DNA of 64,000 nt from Myxococcales bacterium 68-20. Lineage in GTDB: Bacteria; Myxococcota_A; Polyangia; Polyangiales; Polyangiaceae. The stretch lies in the NCBI GenBank assembly GCA_001899635.1, contig MKVQ01000020.1, positions 160,464-224,463 of the forward strand, written 5' to 3'. Both the position numbers and the translations under genes were made by a program. This document shows, piece after piece, positions 16,280 through 25,907 of the stretch. Within the stretch, counting starts at the first letter, position 1, and each line of letters opens with the position of its first letter. The notes beneath the pieces were generated by a model, which made no database searches, was not told the origin of the DNA, and was given only the letters and a program-made list of their open reading frames with translations.

Positions 16280-19237
16280 CTACCCCCACTCGTTGAAACG
16301 TCCGTTTCGTTCCTGGCGCGTAAATCGCGCCTTCATCGTCTCGTTGATCATCAGCGGCACGATCGCCCCGCCGGCGGTCACGGCGAGGTCGAGCAGGCCG
16401 AGAGGCGCTCCTCCGAGTAGGCGCCTGAGCCGAGGCCAGAACGCGGCCAGGGCTTGCGCTCCGAGCGACGCCCCGACCGTCCCCCAGACGTATTTCCCGG
16501 CGCGCGTCCCGGTCATCGAGAAGACGCCGTGGTTCTCCGAACGCGCGCTGAAGGTGTGGAGCAGCTGGGCGGAGGTGAGGCCGAGGAACGCCATCGAGCT
16601 CGCGCGCGTTCCTTGCCCGTGCTTGCGGACTCCGTAGCCGTACGTGGCGAGTGCACCGGCCGTGATCACGAGCGACTCGAGGACCGTCCGTTTCATGTCG
16701 CCGCCGTCGAGCAGCCGCTCGTCGCGAGGAGGCGGCGGACGGCTCATCACCGCGGGCTCGGGTGGCTCGAGCGCGAGCGCCAGATCCGGGAAGACGTCCG
16801 TGACCAGGTTGATCCAGAGGAGCTGGATCGGGTTCAGCGGCTGACCCCAGTTCGCCGCCATCGCGCCGAGCATGACCCAGATCTCGCTCAGGTTCGTCGA
16901 GAGGAGATAGCGAACGGCTTTGCGGAGGTTGCCTCGGATCGTGCGACCCTGGCGGATGGCGGCCACGATGCTCGCCGGGTTGTCGTCCATCAGTACGACG
17001 TCGGCAGCCTCGCAGGCGACCGGCGTGTCCTGTCCGCCCATCGCGATGCCGATGTCGGCCGTCTTGAGCGCGGGGCTGTCGTTGATGCCGTCGCCGACCA
17101 TCGCGACGACGAGCCCGCTTCGCTGGATGGCCTGGATGATCCGCAGCTTGTCCGAAGGGCTCACCCGCGCGAAGACCGGCGCGTCGGCGAGGAGCTCCCG
17201 CATCGCCTGAGCATCGAGATCCTCCATCCGCCTCGCGTCGACCACCACGCCGAAGCCGAGCTCGCGGCCAATCGCCTCCGCGGTCGGCGCTTGGTCGCCC
17301 GTCATCATGACGGTGCGGATCCCGGCCTTCCGCAGCGTGGAGACGACCGCATCGACCCCTGGCCGAGGCGGATCTCGCAGCCCCGCGAGCCCGACCCATA
17401 CGAGCGTCGCCTCGGCCCCGACCGGGCCTCCTTCACACTCGGCGAAGGCGAAGGCGAGCACGCGCAGGGCGCCTCTGGCGAGCTCGTAGTTCTGCTGCTC
17501 GATCCTCTGCCTCACGTCGTCGGTGAGAGGACGGACCTTCCCGTGATCGAGCCAATGGGTCGAGCGACGGAGCACCTGCTCGGGGCTTCCCTTCACGGCG
17601 AGGAGTCGGCGGGGCGAGCGCCTGCTCTCCACCGAAGGCTCGGAGCACTCACTCATGGTGAGTGGCTCCTCAACGTGCTCCGAGACCGTGTAATGGCGGT
17701 CCTCGGTCCTGAGCTCCATCCGCACGCATCGGTGCTGCTCGCGCACCTGGCTCACGTCGATTCCCGCGTCGACCGCAAGGTACAAGAGGGCATTTTCGGT
17801 GGCCGAACCCTGGAAGCGATAGGCCTCGCCTTCACGCAGGATCTTGGACTCGTTGCACAGCACGCCGAGCTGCGTGAGCCGCGCGAGCGCCACGAGATCG
17901 ACGCCGGCGAGCGCCTCGTCGGGAGGGAACTCCCCCTCGATGCGAAGCGAGGTCATGCCGGCGTAGATCGCGACGACGCTCATCTGGTTCAGGGTGATCG
18001 TGCCGGTCTTGTCGAGGCACACCACCTGCGTCGCGCCGAGCGTCTCGACGGCCTCGAGCTTCCGAATCACGGCTCGCTGGCTCAGCATGTTTCGCATCCC
18101 GAGCGAGAGCGTCGTGATCGCCACCGTCGGTAGCCCTTCGGGGACCGCGGCAACGACGAGCGAGGCCGCCATCTTCATCATCTGCAGGACGCCGTAGCCG
18201 CGCCACAGCCCGAGCGCGAACACGCCGCCGCAGACGAGGCTCGAGACCAGCACCGTCGTGTCGCCGAGCTCGCGCATCTGTCGCTGGAGCGGTGTTTCGG
18301 GTGCGGATGCACTGCCCGCGAGCTGCTGGATCTTGCCGATCTCCGTGTTCGAGCCGGTGGCCACGACGGTGCCGAGCCCGGTGCCCCCCGTCACGACGGT
18401 GCCGCGAAAGAGCAGGTTCTGGCGGTCGGCCATCGGAACGCTCCGCACACCGAGTGGGAGCGCGCTCTTCTGCACGGGAAGGCTCTCGCCGGTCAGCATG
18501 GACTCGTCGACCGTGAGGCGCTCGCCCTCGACCATCCGCACGTCTGCGTTCACCTGGCCGGCGCGGAGGACGAGGATGTCTCCACGCACGAGCTGCTCCG
18601 ACGGAACGAGCATCGGCTTGCCGTCGCGGAGCACCTCCGACGGGCCTCGACCTGCCTCGCCCAGTCCGTCGACGGTCTTGTCGGCTCGCCGCTCGGTGAC
18701 GTAGCCGATGCATGCATTCGTCAGGATCACGCCGGCGATGAGCACTGCATCGGCGGCCCCGCCCGTGGCGACCGAGAGCAGCGCCGAGGCCGTGAGCAGG
18801 GCGTTCGGCATCGACCGGAGCTGCTCGAGGAAGATCCCGATTCGCGAGCGCGCCTTGCTTCGCAACGTCACGTTCGCGCCGTGAGCGCGTAGCCGGTGCT
18901 CGGCCTCAGCCACCGTGAGCCCGGCCCTCGACGATCCCAGCCGGTCGAGCGACTCGTCGGCCGTCAGTACATGCCAGTCCGGCACGGCTGCGCCGTCGAA
19001 CGCGTCGGGGAGTGCTGCGAGGCCGAGCGAGACGAAGACCTCGACCTCGGCGCGGATCTCCTCGGCGCTCCGTTCGACCCCGTGCACGACGAGGACGTTG
19101 CCCGTGAGTGCGCTCGCCGAGACGCGCTCGATGAACGCAGCGCGGGAGAGCCCGCGCTCGAGGACCGACTCGAGCTCCATCGATCCCTTGAGCCCGCGGA
19201 CGTGGAGTCGTGTTCGCCCGCGAACGACGGCGTGCAT
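16280..19237 (-). CDS. Cation-transporting P-type ATPase with N-terminal HMA_2-like domain
   Basis: 985 aa. An HMA_2-like domain without CxxC occupies about residues 1-75, followed by a cation-ATPase N-terminal domain, the actuator domain with LTGES, the PEGLP motif in M4 (typical of P2-type Ca2+/cation pumps rather than CPx heavy-metal pumps), the phosphorylation site CLDKTGTIT (Asp409), and the hinge MVGDGINDSPAL. Six C-terminal helices end the protein. The PEGLP motif argues for Ca2+, Mn2+ or a similar hard cation; the HMA_2 module is the unusual part. An in-frame longer start reaches 19438, but 19237 is where homology starts. First gene of an operon with the two small genes downstream (gaps 4 and -1 bases). 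Confidence 0.88.
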   Translation of the reverse strand: MHAVVRGRTRLHVRGLKGSMELESVLERGLSRAAFIERVSASALTGNVLVVHGVERSAEEIRAEVEVFVSLGLAALPDAFDGAAVPDWHVLTADESLDRLGSSRAGLTVAEAEHRLRAHGANVTLRSKARSRIGIFLEQLRSMPNALLTASALLSVATGGAADAVLIAGVILTNACIGYVTERRADKTVDGLGEAGRGPSEVLRDGKPMLVPSEQLVRGDILVLRAGQVNADVRMVEGERLTVDESMLTGESLPVQKSALPLGVRSVPMADRQNLLFRGTVVTGGTGLGTVVATGSNTEIGKIQQLAGSASAPETPLQRQMRELGDTTVLVSSLVCGGVFALGLWRGYGVLQMMKMAASLVVAAVPEGLPTVAITTLSLGMRNMLSQRAVIRKLEAVETLGATQVVCLDKTGTITLNQMSVVAIYAGMTSLRIEGEFPPDEALAGVDLVALARLTQLGVLCNESKILREGEAYRFQGSATENALLYLAVDAGIDVSQVREQHRCVRMELRTEDRHYTVSEHVEEPLTMSECSEPSVESRRSPRRLLAVKGSPEQVLRRSTHWLDHGKVRPLTDDVRQRIEQQNYELARGALRVLAFAFAECEGGPVGAEATLVWVGLAGLRDPPRPGVDAVVSTLRKAGIRTVMMTGDQAPTAEAIGRELGFGVVVDARRMEDLDAQAMRELLADAPVFARVSPSDKLRIIQAIQRSGLVVAMVGDGINDSPALKTADIGIAMGGQDTPVACEAADVVLMDDNPASIVAAIRQGRTIRGNLRKAVRYLLSTNLSEIWVMLGAMAANWGQPLNPIQLLWINLVTDVFPDLALALEPPEPAVMSRPPPPRDERLLDGGDMKRTVLESLVITAGALATYGYGVRKHGQGTRASSMAFLGLTSAQLLHTFSARSENHGVFSMTGTRAGKYVWGTVGASLGAQALAAFWPRLRRLLGGAPLGLLDLAVTAGGAIVPLMINETMKARFTRQERNGRFNEWG

Positions 19238-19601
19238 CGTCGTCACCCGGGGGGCTGTTGCGCTTTCTCCCTGAGCGGTGTCCGTGCCGGAGGACGTGAA
19301 GTCCACCAGCGTGTGCGCAGCGACGTGCCGAGCCGATCCGCTCGGCAACGCGTCGTGCGCGCGACCGTCGCCACCGGACAGGAGACGCTGCTCATCACCC
19401 CCCCGCTTGCCCACGAGGCGGACGCTATCCCGGCGCAAGCACGTCCGAAAGCCACCGAGATGCCGCGCGACTCGGTGACGCGCAGCGCTGATGCAGAGGG
19501 TCGCTGTCGCCGACGCGCAGCGCGCACGGGGCCGCGGAGATGCGGGCTCACGCAGCGCTCCACTCGGCCGCGCGCATCACGCGGGCTGGGTCGGGGGTCG
19601 G

Positions 19602-19618
19602 GTCAGTCAGTCAGTCAG
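19602..19618. repeat. (GTCA)4 microsatellite over a stop codon
   Basis: Tetranucleotide run covering the end of the NtrC-type regulator. Read on the minus strand it places TGA codons in all three frames in 16 bases. Confidence 0.8.
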
Positions 19619-21003
19619 GTCCGACCGATGAGACCGTACTTGTGAAGCTTCTCGATCAGCGCGGGCCGCGACACGCCGAGGCGACGTGCGGTCTCGCTCT
19701 GGTTCTTGTTCGCAGAGTCGAACTCGTTGCGAATGATCGTGCGCTCGAACGCTTCGACGCGCGCGCGGAGCGGATGGCTCGGGCCCGGATCGCCCGGGGC
19801 CTCGCTGCTCGACGGTGCGAGGGAGAACGGCGCATTGGACGAGCGCGCCTCTTCCGTGAGCGAGCGCCAGAGCGCGAGTGTCAGGCGGTCGTCGGCGGTG
19901 AGCGCGAGGAGTCGCGCGACCGTGTTCTCGATCTCGCGCACGTTGCCCGGCCACGTATGCGCCTTGAACGCCTCGACGAGCGCGGGCTCGACGTTCACCT
20001 GGTCCATGCCGTACCGCTCCGAGTACGTGCGGACGAACGCGCGGACGAGCGGCTCGATGTCCTCGGGGCGCTCGCGGAGGGGAGGGACCCGAATCGGGAC
20101 GACGTTGAGCCGGTAGAAGAGGTCCTCGCGGAAGCGACCGGCCTTCACCTCGGCGGCGAGGTCACGATTGGTCGCCGCGACGAGGCGCACGTCGACGAGC
20201 TCGGCACGCCCGCCGACCGGCTGGACGTCGCCGGACTGCAACGCGCGAAGGACCTTCGCCTGGATCGGGAGCGCGAGCTCGCCGACCTCGTCGATGAACA
20301 GCGTCCCCTTGTCGGCCTGTTGGAAATAGCCCGTCCGCGCCTGCGTCGCGCCGGTGAAGGCGCCCTTCGTGTGCCCGAAGAGCTCCGCCTCGGCGAGCTC
20401 GCCGGGGATGGCAGCGGCGTTGAAGCGAACGAGCGGCTTGTCGGCGCGCTTCGAGTGCGTGTGGAGCGTGGCGGCGAGGACGTCCTTGCCGACGCCGCTC
20501 TCGCCCGTGAGGAGGACCGTGACGTCCTTCGGCGCGACGCGCGCGACGAGCTCGAGGACGCGCTTGGTGGCCGGGCTCTCCGCCACGATCGGACGACCGA
20601 GCGAGGCTTCCGTGCGGAGGCGCGCGTTCTCGAGGCGAAGGCGCCGGGTGTCGACGGCGCGGGTGACCGCGAGGAGGATCTCGTCGGGATCGAACGGCTT
20701 CGGCAGGTAGTCGAACGCGCCCGCCTTCATCGCAGCGACGGCGACGCGTTCGGAGCCGTGCGCCGTGAGCATCATCACGGGGACGCCCGGGTCCTGGACC
20801 CGCATCGTTGCGAGGACGTTCATCCCGTCGACGTCGGGCATCGCGAGATCGGTGATCACCACGTCGGCGCCTCGCGCCTCGAACGCGGCGATCCCCGCGG
20901 CACCGCCGTCTGCAGTCTCCACCTCGAGGCCGGCATCGCCGAGCACAGCCTCGAGCGTGAAGCGCATCGAGGCTTCGTCGTCGATCACCAGAACGCGCGC
21001 CAT
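19615..21003 (-). CDS. NtrC-family sigma-54-dependent response regulator
   Basis: 462 aa. Receiver domain at 1-120 (acidic pocket IDDE, phosphoacceptor Asp52 in ITDLAMPD, Lys in YLPKPF), AAA+ domain about 140-370 with Walker A GESGVGKD, the sigma-54 contact loop GAFTGA, Walker B TLFIDEVGEL, and a Fis-type HTH at the C-terminus (NQSETARRLGVSRPALIEKL). It activates sigma-54 promoters when phosphorylated. The kinase gene ends 66 bases upstream on the same strand, so this is a standard two-component pair. Target genes are not indicated by the window. Confidence 0.93.
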   Translation of the reverse strand: MARVLVIDDEASMRFTLEAVLGDAGLEVETADGGAAGIAAFEARGADVVITDLAMPDVDGMNVLATMRVQDPGVPVMMLTAHGSERVAVAAMKAGAFDYLPKPFDPDEILLAVTRAVDTRRLRLENARLRTEASLGRPIVAESPATKRVLELVARVAPKDVTVLLTGESGVGKDVLAATLHTHSKRADKPLVRFNAAAIPGELAEAELFGHTKGAFTGATQARTGYFQQADKGTLFIDEVGELALPIQAKVLRALQSGDVQPVGGRAELVDVRLVAATNRDLAAEVKAGRFREDLFYRLNVVPIRVPPLRERPEDIEPLVRAFVRTYSERYGMDQVNVEPALVEAFKAHTWPGNVREIENTVARLLALTADDRLTLALWRSLTEEARSSNAPFSLAPSSSEAPGDPGPSHPLRARVEAFERTIIRNEFDSANKNQSETARRLGVSRPALIEKLHKYGLIGRT

Positions 21004-21069
21004 TACCCTCTCTCTAACCGATGATGCGGAGCAGACGGAGCGGATCGACTCTGGACGGAGTCGATCCGC

Positions 21070-22524
21070 TCACGACGGGACCTTCTCGGCCCGGCCGAAC
21101 GCGGGCGCGGGCGCAGGCGAAGACTCGGGCGCGTCGGCGGGCTTCGACTGCCTCGCGGCTTTCGCCGCCTGGAAGGCCATGTGGCACGGGTTCGGGAGCT
21201 TCTTCCGTACGAGCTGGCCCGCGCTCGCGGGGAGGAGCACGGTGGCGGTGGTGCCTCGGCCCGACGTGCTGTCGAAACAGAGGGTGCCGCCGTGTTGCTC
21301 GATGATGCCGCGCGCGATGGCGATGCCGAGGCCCGACCCGCCCTCCTTCGTCGTGTAGTAGGGCTTGCGGATACGGTCGAGGACGTCGGGCGTCATGCCG
21401 GAGCCGCGGTCCATCACGCGGAGCAACGCAGCGCCGTCACCGCAGCTCGTGGCGATCTCGAGCGTGACCGTCGCGCCCTTCGACGACGCCTGCATCGCGT
21501 TGAGGACGAGGTTGAGCAGCGCCTGGCGGAGCTTCTTCGCATCGGCGTCGAGCGAGAGCTCGCGGCTGCCGCGCACCTCGATCGTGACACCGGCATCCGC
21601 GGCGCGCGTCTCGAGCAGGAGCGAGAGCTCGTGCGCGATCTCGTAAGGCTTCGTCGGCGCGACGGTGAGGTCGTCGAGCCCGCGCGAGAACGAGAGGAAG
21701 CCGTCCACGATCTCCTGGAGGCGCTCGGCCTCGGCGGCGACGATCGTGAGCCGCTCCTTCATCTTCGGGTCGTCCGAGCTGCGGGCCATGTGCTGCGAGA
21801 GGCCCTTGATCGCCGCGAGCGGGTTCTTCACCTCGTGGGCGAGGCGCGCGGCAATACCCTCGAGCGCGCGCGTGCGGCCTTCGTTCTCGTCGCAGAGCTC
21901 CTCGCGGCGCTCGGCGAGCTCGAGGGTGATGCGCTCGTAGGCGCCGCTGATCGCCTTGCCGATCTTGTAGACGGCGGTGACCGACATCAGCGCGCTCGCG
22001 AACGCGATCGCGACGTACTCGGAGGTGGCGAACGGAAGGTTCGTGCCAAGCGGTCCCGGCAGCGTGCACCAGCGCGAGAAGCACGCCATCACGCCGAGGA
22101 TGATGGCGAACTTCGCGAGGAAGTGCCGGCGCCGGTGCTCGAGGCGCGGGTCCATCGCGACGCCCATGAAGAAGGGGACGATGCTCAGGATGAGAGGGCT
22201 CGCGAGGCCGCCGGTGTTCGCGATCGCCACGAGGATGGCGACGCCGCACGCAAAGAGGGACAGGCGGAGACGGAGACCGTCGTCGACCCGTTCCATCCGG
22301 CGGAAGCCGGCGAGGATGACGAGCGACGAGGCGATCTGGATGGCGAGACGCTCGCGCGGAAAGTCGCGCACGGCGAGGATGCCGATGACGAGCGCGTGGA
22401 ACGGGATGACCATGGCGAATCGCCACCGCGACGCCATTCCAGCCATGTCCTCGAAGACACGCCGCCGTACGGCCTCGAACCGAGCGCGTCGGTTCGCCTC
22501 CTCCAAGTCTACGTGCATGCTCAT
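21070..22524 (-). CDS. Membrane sensor histidine kinase, partner of the NtrC-type regulator
   Basis: About 484 aa from the ATG at 22524 (alternatives at 22518 and 22542). Five to six N-terminal membrane helices (about 30-190) with very short loops form the sensor, so the signal may be in the membrane itself. The H box is LAHEVKNPLAAIKG (His230), the N box NLVLNAMQAS, and the G boxes DRGSGM and GGSGLGIAIARGI. The C-terminal 40 residues are a Pro/Ala tail. Nothing like a PAS or HAMP domain is seen. It belongs to the NtrB-like HPK4 kinases that pair with sigma-54 activators, agreeing with the gene 66 bases downstream. Confidence 0.9.
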   Translation of the reverse strand: MSMHVDLEEANRRARFEAVRRRVFEDMAGMASRWRFAMVIPFHALVIGILAVRDFPRERLAIQIASSLVILAGFRRMERVDDGLRLRLSLFACGVAILVAIANTGGLASPLILSIVPFFMGVAMDPRLEHRRRHFLAKFAIILGVMACFSRWCTLPGPLGTNLPFATSEYVAIAFASALMSVTAVYKIGKAISGAYERITLELAERREELCDENEGRTRALEGIAARLAHEVKNPLAAIKGLSQHMARSSDDPKMKERLTIVAAEAERLQEIVDGFLSFSRGLDDLTVAPTKPYEIAHELSLLLETRAADAGVTIEVRGSRELSLDADAKKLRQALLNLVLNAMQASSKGATVTLEIATSCGDGAALLRVMDRGSGMTPDVLDRIRKPYYTTKEGGSGLGIAIARGIIEQHGGTLCFDSTSGRGTTATVLLPASAGQLVRKKLPNPCHMAFQAAKAARQSKPADAPESSPAPAPAFGRAEKVPS

Positions 22525-22697
22525 GCTTCGGAACCAAAGCATACCGCGAGTTTCCCACCCGATCCGATGCTGATCGGGCCGCTCGCGTTGCGAAGTCGGG
22601 TGCTCGGTCTCGGGCGCGCGGAATACCCCGTTACGGATGTACAGGTCCGATCGGGTCCCTAGCGGTGCCAACCCGTCCGAAGGGTTGGCGGACGAGC

Positions 22698-24002
22698 TTA
22701 CCGCCTGCGACGCCGGACGGCGCCGAGCACGGCCGCGGCTCCGAAGATCGCCGAGCACCACGAGAGGGCGGAGGAGCCCGGCGTGGCCGCGCAGCCGGTG
22801 GTCGTGGTCGTGGTCGTGGCCGCGGGCGGAGCCGGCGCCGGGGCGGCCGCGAGGCAGAGGCTCTCGCGGCATTCGAATCCCTCGGGGCAGCTCGACTCGC
22901 TCGCCTCGTCGCAGGCCTGGGAGCAAGCGAGCGTCCCGTCGCCGACGTCGGCGCAGACCTTGCTCTCGCAGTCCTTGTTCCTCTCGCAGGCCTCACCGAG
23001 TCCGAAGCCCGACGGCTTCGTGCCGCTGTCTGCTGGCGGTGCCCCGGCGTCCTTCGGCTTCGGGGTCGCCGGCGGCTTGTAGGCCGTCCACGACGGCTCC
23101 GGGTACAGCGTCCAGTCGTTCGACGCTGCCTTTGCAACCTCGAGCACGAAGTCGCGATGGGCGTCGAAGCGGGTGTAGACCGAGCCCATGCACATCGTGC
23201 CGTCGTCGCTCTCACCTCCGCGCGAGAGCACGCCGAACGAGAGCGGTGCTCCCTTGGCGAGCAAATCCATCTCGTATGCGCTCGAGCCGCTGTCGCCGGA
23301 GCACGTACCGTCGCCGCCCACGAACTCCTTGGCGTTGACCGTCGCCGGGCACGGCATGTCGGGCGAGCCGGGGATGCAGAGGACGCTGATCGGCTTGCTC
23401 TTTCGCCGCGTGCCGCTGTCTCCGGCGTTCGGAGCGGTGATGCCGTAGCCGATCCCGACGAAGTTCGGGGTGTACTGGTCCGGATCCCACATGAGGTATT
23501 GGACGCCGGGAACGATCGGTTTCGCGACCGAGGCCGGGATGGACTGGCTCAATATGAGGAGCGCGATGTCGTTGCCGCAGATGTGATCGTCGTCGGGGAC
23601 GGCGACCGAGCTGACCGCGTACCAACCGGACTGATTGGCTCCCATCGTCGTGTTGGTCGTGACCCGGATCTGGCTCTTGCGGCCGCCGAACGTGGGGTTG
23701 ACGGTGCAATCGACCCTCTGGGGTGACTGATCGACGCAGTGCCGCGCGGTCGCGACGACGTTCGGCAGGATCAACGCGCCCGAGCAGGTGCTGCCGAGAC
23801 ACATGCTGTTGAGCGGGCCACCTTGCGCGCACACGCCGACGGCGAACTTGCTCGTGCTGTCGGTCGAGCCGCCCTGGATTGCCTGGGAGGCCTCGCCGGT
23901 GTGGGCGCTCTCCTCCGGCGAGGAGGAGGGGGTTGAGCAGCCGCTGCCCGCAAGGGCAATCACCGCGAACACACCCCCCGCACCAAGCCAAGCCAACCGC
24001 AT
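22698..24002 (-). CDS. Secreted trypsin-like serine protease with lipobox and MYXO-CTERM-like tail
   Basis: 434 aa from the ATG at 24002. The signal ends in ALAGSGC. A short propeptide (ends QAIQGG, the usual activation-type IxGG boundary) leads to the chymotrypsin-fold domain with His88 (TARHC), Asp145 (NDIALL) and Ser238 (GDGTCSGDSGS); several Cys pairs suggest disulfides. After a Pro-rich linker comes a Cys-rich EGF-like or similar module (about 350-390), then a Thr-rich spacer and a tail of GC, a short hydrophobic stretch and Arg5, which is the pattern of MYXO-CTERM sorting signals of Myxococcota. Having both a lipobox and this tail is odd. The start fits; upstream in-frame sequence has no signal. 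Confidence 0.9.
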   Translation of the reverse strand: MRLAWLGAGGVFAVIALAGSGCSTPSSSPEESAHTGEASQAIQGGSTDSTSKFAVGVCAQGGPLNSMCLGSTCSGALILPNVVATARHCVDQSPQRVDCTVNPTFGGRKSQIRVTTNTTMGANQSGWYAVSSVAVPDDDHICGNDIALLILSQSIPASVAKPIVPGVQYLMWDPDQYTPNFVGIGYGITAPNAGDSGTRRKSKPISVLCIPGSPDMPCPATVNAKEFVGGDGTCSGDSGSSAYEMDLLAKGAPLSFGVLSRGGESDDGTMCMGSVYTRFDAHRDFVLEVAKAASNDWTLYPEPSWTAYKPPATPKPKDAGAPPADSGTKPSGFGLGEACERNKDCESKVCADVGDGTLACSQACDEASESSCPEGFECRESLCLAAAPAPAPPAATTTTTTTGCAATPGSSALSWCSAIFGAAAVLGAVRRRRR

Positions 24003-24265
24003 GCGATTCGTCCTCCGAAGCACCTTCGTCAATGACACGGCCGAGCGGTCCGCGCGAACGAAGGGAGGCAGAGTGTACGAGCGGACGGCGCTCGGGCAAG
24101 CCGCATGTCGATTCCGAGGCACTCCGTTCACCGTTCTCATACGCCTGCACGATTGCAGTTCACTCGGGCCCCGCGCGTTGGCGCCCCGCGTCAACTCCGC
24201 GAACGCAACAATCTTGGCCCGGATATGCCTCCCATGGCCTTCTCCTCGGCGCCGGAGGCTTTTTC

Positions 24266-25150
24266 ATGAGGAATGTTCTCGGATTCATCACGGGCTTGGG
24301 AGTTCTACTGACGACGACGGTTGCCCTCGCGCAGCCGACGGAGCCCGCTCCGGGGACCGGCGCGGCGCCGGCCGACCAGAGCGCGCAGCCGCTCCCGCCG
24401 CCGCCGCCCGCGACCGTCAGCGCGAGCACCAGCACGAGCATGACCGCGGCTGCGCCTGCAGCGGCGAGTGAGAAGAAGGACGACGGCATCACCGACCACG
24501 AGAAGGTCGTCGGGAAGTTCGGCGTCATGTACTTCGGCGTGACGCAGCAGCCGATCGGAACCGGTGCCGCCGCAGCTGTCGGGCGTGGCACCGTCCAGAC
24601 GCCGGTCATCGGCGCGCGCTACTGGCTCCAGGAGCGCCTCGGCATCGACGTCGGCATCGGCTTCAACTTCTTCAGCTCGTCGCGCTCCGTCACGAACGGC
24701 CCGACGACCACGGACACGGACGGCCCCGCCGTTCTCGCGTTCGCGGTCCACGGCGGTCTGCCCCTCGCGTTCGCGTACGGCAAGCACTACAAGTTCCTCG
24801 TCGTCCCGGAGCTGAACGTCGGCTACGCGACGCAGACGGAAGCGCAGCAGAACCCCCAGCCGGGTGCCCCTGTGGCGGCGGACATCCATCGCAGCGGCTT
24901 CCGCTTCGACGTCGGCGGGCGCGTCGGCACCGAGATCCAGTTCGGCTTCATCGGCGTCCCGGAGCTCGCGCTCCAGGCGTCGGTCGGCCTGAACTTCCGC
25001 CACCAGGTGTGGAGCGCGAGCCAGGACGCCGCGAACAACGTGCCCGCGTCGTCGTCCTCGGACCGTGCGTCCAACATCGGCACGACGGTGCAGAGCGACC
25101 CGTGGGCGCTCTTCACCAACAACATCTCGGCCATCTACTACTTCCCGTGA
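24266..25150 (+). CDS. Outer-membrane beta-barrel-like protein
   Basis: 294 aa. Start ATG at 24266 with GGAGG at 24253-24257. Sec signal peptide (LLTTTVALAQ) followed by a Pro/Ala/Thr-rich linker and about 200 residues of alternating amphipathic strands with Gly and aromatic residues (GVMYFGVTQQP, GARYWLQERLGIDVGIGFNFF, FLVVPELNVGYAT, FRFDVGGRVGTEIQFGF), ending in the aromatic outer-membrane C-terminus NISAIYYFP. An eight-strand OmpW/OmpA-barrel-like fold is inferred. Ligand or function unknown. Divergent from the secreted protease gene across 263 bases. Confidence 0.8.
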   Translation: MRNVLGFITGLGVLLTTTVALAQPTEPAPGTGAAPADQSAQPLPPPPPATVSASTSTSMTAAAPAAASEKKDDGITDHEKVVGKFGVMYFGVTQQPIGTGAAAAVGRGTVQTPVIGARYWLQERLGIDVGIGFNFFSSSRSVTNGPTTTDTDGPAVLAFAVHGGLPLAFAYGKHYKFLVVPELNVGYATQTEAQQNPQPGAPVAADIHRSGFRFDVGGRVGTEIQFGFIGVPELALQASVGLNFRHQVWSASQDAANNVPASSSSDRASNIGTTVQSDPWALFTNNISAIYYFP

Positions 25151-25218
25151 GCGATGGGCGCGGGCTGACCGTGCCCTCGAAGCGGTCTGCTAAGCTTCGA
25201 TCCGGAGCGGGAGGCGTC

Positions 25219-25833
25219 ATGCGAAACCACGGGCGGCTCGGTTGGGCGACAGCGTCGATCGTCGCGAGCGGGGGACTCCTCGCGTGCGTCGGTGGCGGTG
25301 GTGGCCTCAGCGACGGGATGGCCACGTGGGATCCGGCGTCAAGCTCGTTCGAGCGCGCGGAGGACGGGCGCGAACGCGCGCCCGGCTTCCTCGAGAACGC
25401 ACCTGGCTCGGAGGGGGCGGTAGGCGCGTCGGCGGAGCACGCTCCGGGCGCGCAAGGTGGCGGCGGCGCTGCTGCGTTCGACTGCTCCGGGACCTTCACC
25501 TGCCGCGAGTCCGGCGACGACGATACGTCCACCCTCAGGCTGCAATCGAGCGACGGCGTCTGCTCGGTCGCCGGCAGCAACCTTGCGGTCGTGCTCGGCT
25601 CCGACGGCTCGCTGAGCTTGAACGGCAAGAAGGTCGGAACCTGGTCCGCGACCGCTGATGGCTTCACCGCCGTCACCGACGAGGGAACGGTCACCTGCAC
25701 GCGGGGTGGCTCGCAGTCCAGGAACACTGAGCCGCCCAGGAGGGGCGAAGACGCCCCGCCCAGCAGCAGCTCCAGCAGCTCCGGCAGTGCTGGCGGCGGT
25801 AGCGTTCCTTCCCCCGTCGACGACGGCGGCTGA
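25219..25833 (+). CDS. Small putative lipoprotein, function unknown
   Basis: 204 aa. Start ATG at 25219 with GGGAGG ahead of it. The signal ends in GGLLAC (Cys about 23), then a Gly/Ser/Glu-rich linker to about residue 85. Residues 88-160 form a compact domain with four Cys (FDCSGTFTC, GVCSVAG, GTVTCT), probably a small disulfide-linked beta domain, and the end is a low-complexity Ser/Gly/Pro tail. I do not recognise the family. It follows the beta-barrel gene by 68 bases on the same strand. Confidence 0.72.
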   Translation: MRNHGRLGWATASIVASGGLLACVGGGGGLSDGMATWDPASSSFERAEDGRERAPGFLENAPGSEGAVGASAEHAPGAQGGGGAAAFDCSGTFTCRESGDDDTSTLRLQSSDGVCSVAGSNLAVVLGSDGSLSLNGKKVGTWSATADGFTAVTDEGTVTCTRGGSQSRNTEPPRRGEDAPPSSSSSSSGSAGGGSVPSPVDDGG

Positions 25834-25907
25834 GCGTCGAACGCGTGACGCGTGAGCGTGGCTCGAGGGGTCGTCGGCCCCTCGAGCTCCGCGGCGTCGT
25901 ACGCGCG

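Noticed and set aside
19238..19438. N-terminal extension of the P-type ATPase
   Set aside because: The 67 extra residues have no similarity to the HMA_2-like domain, which starts at MHAVVRGRTRLH.
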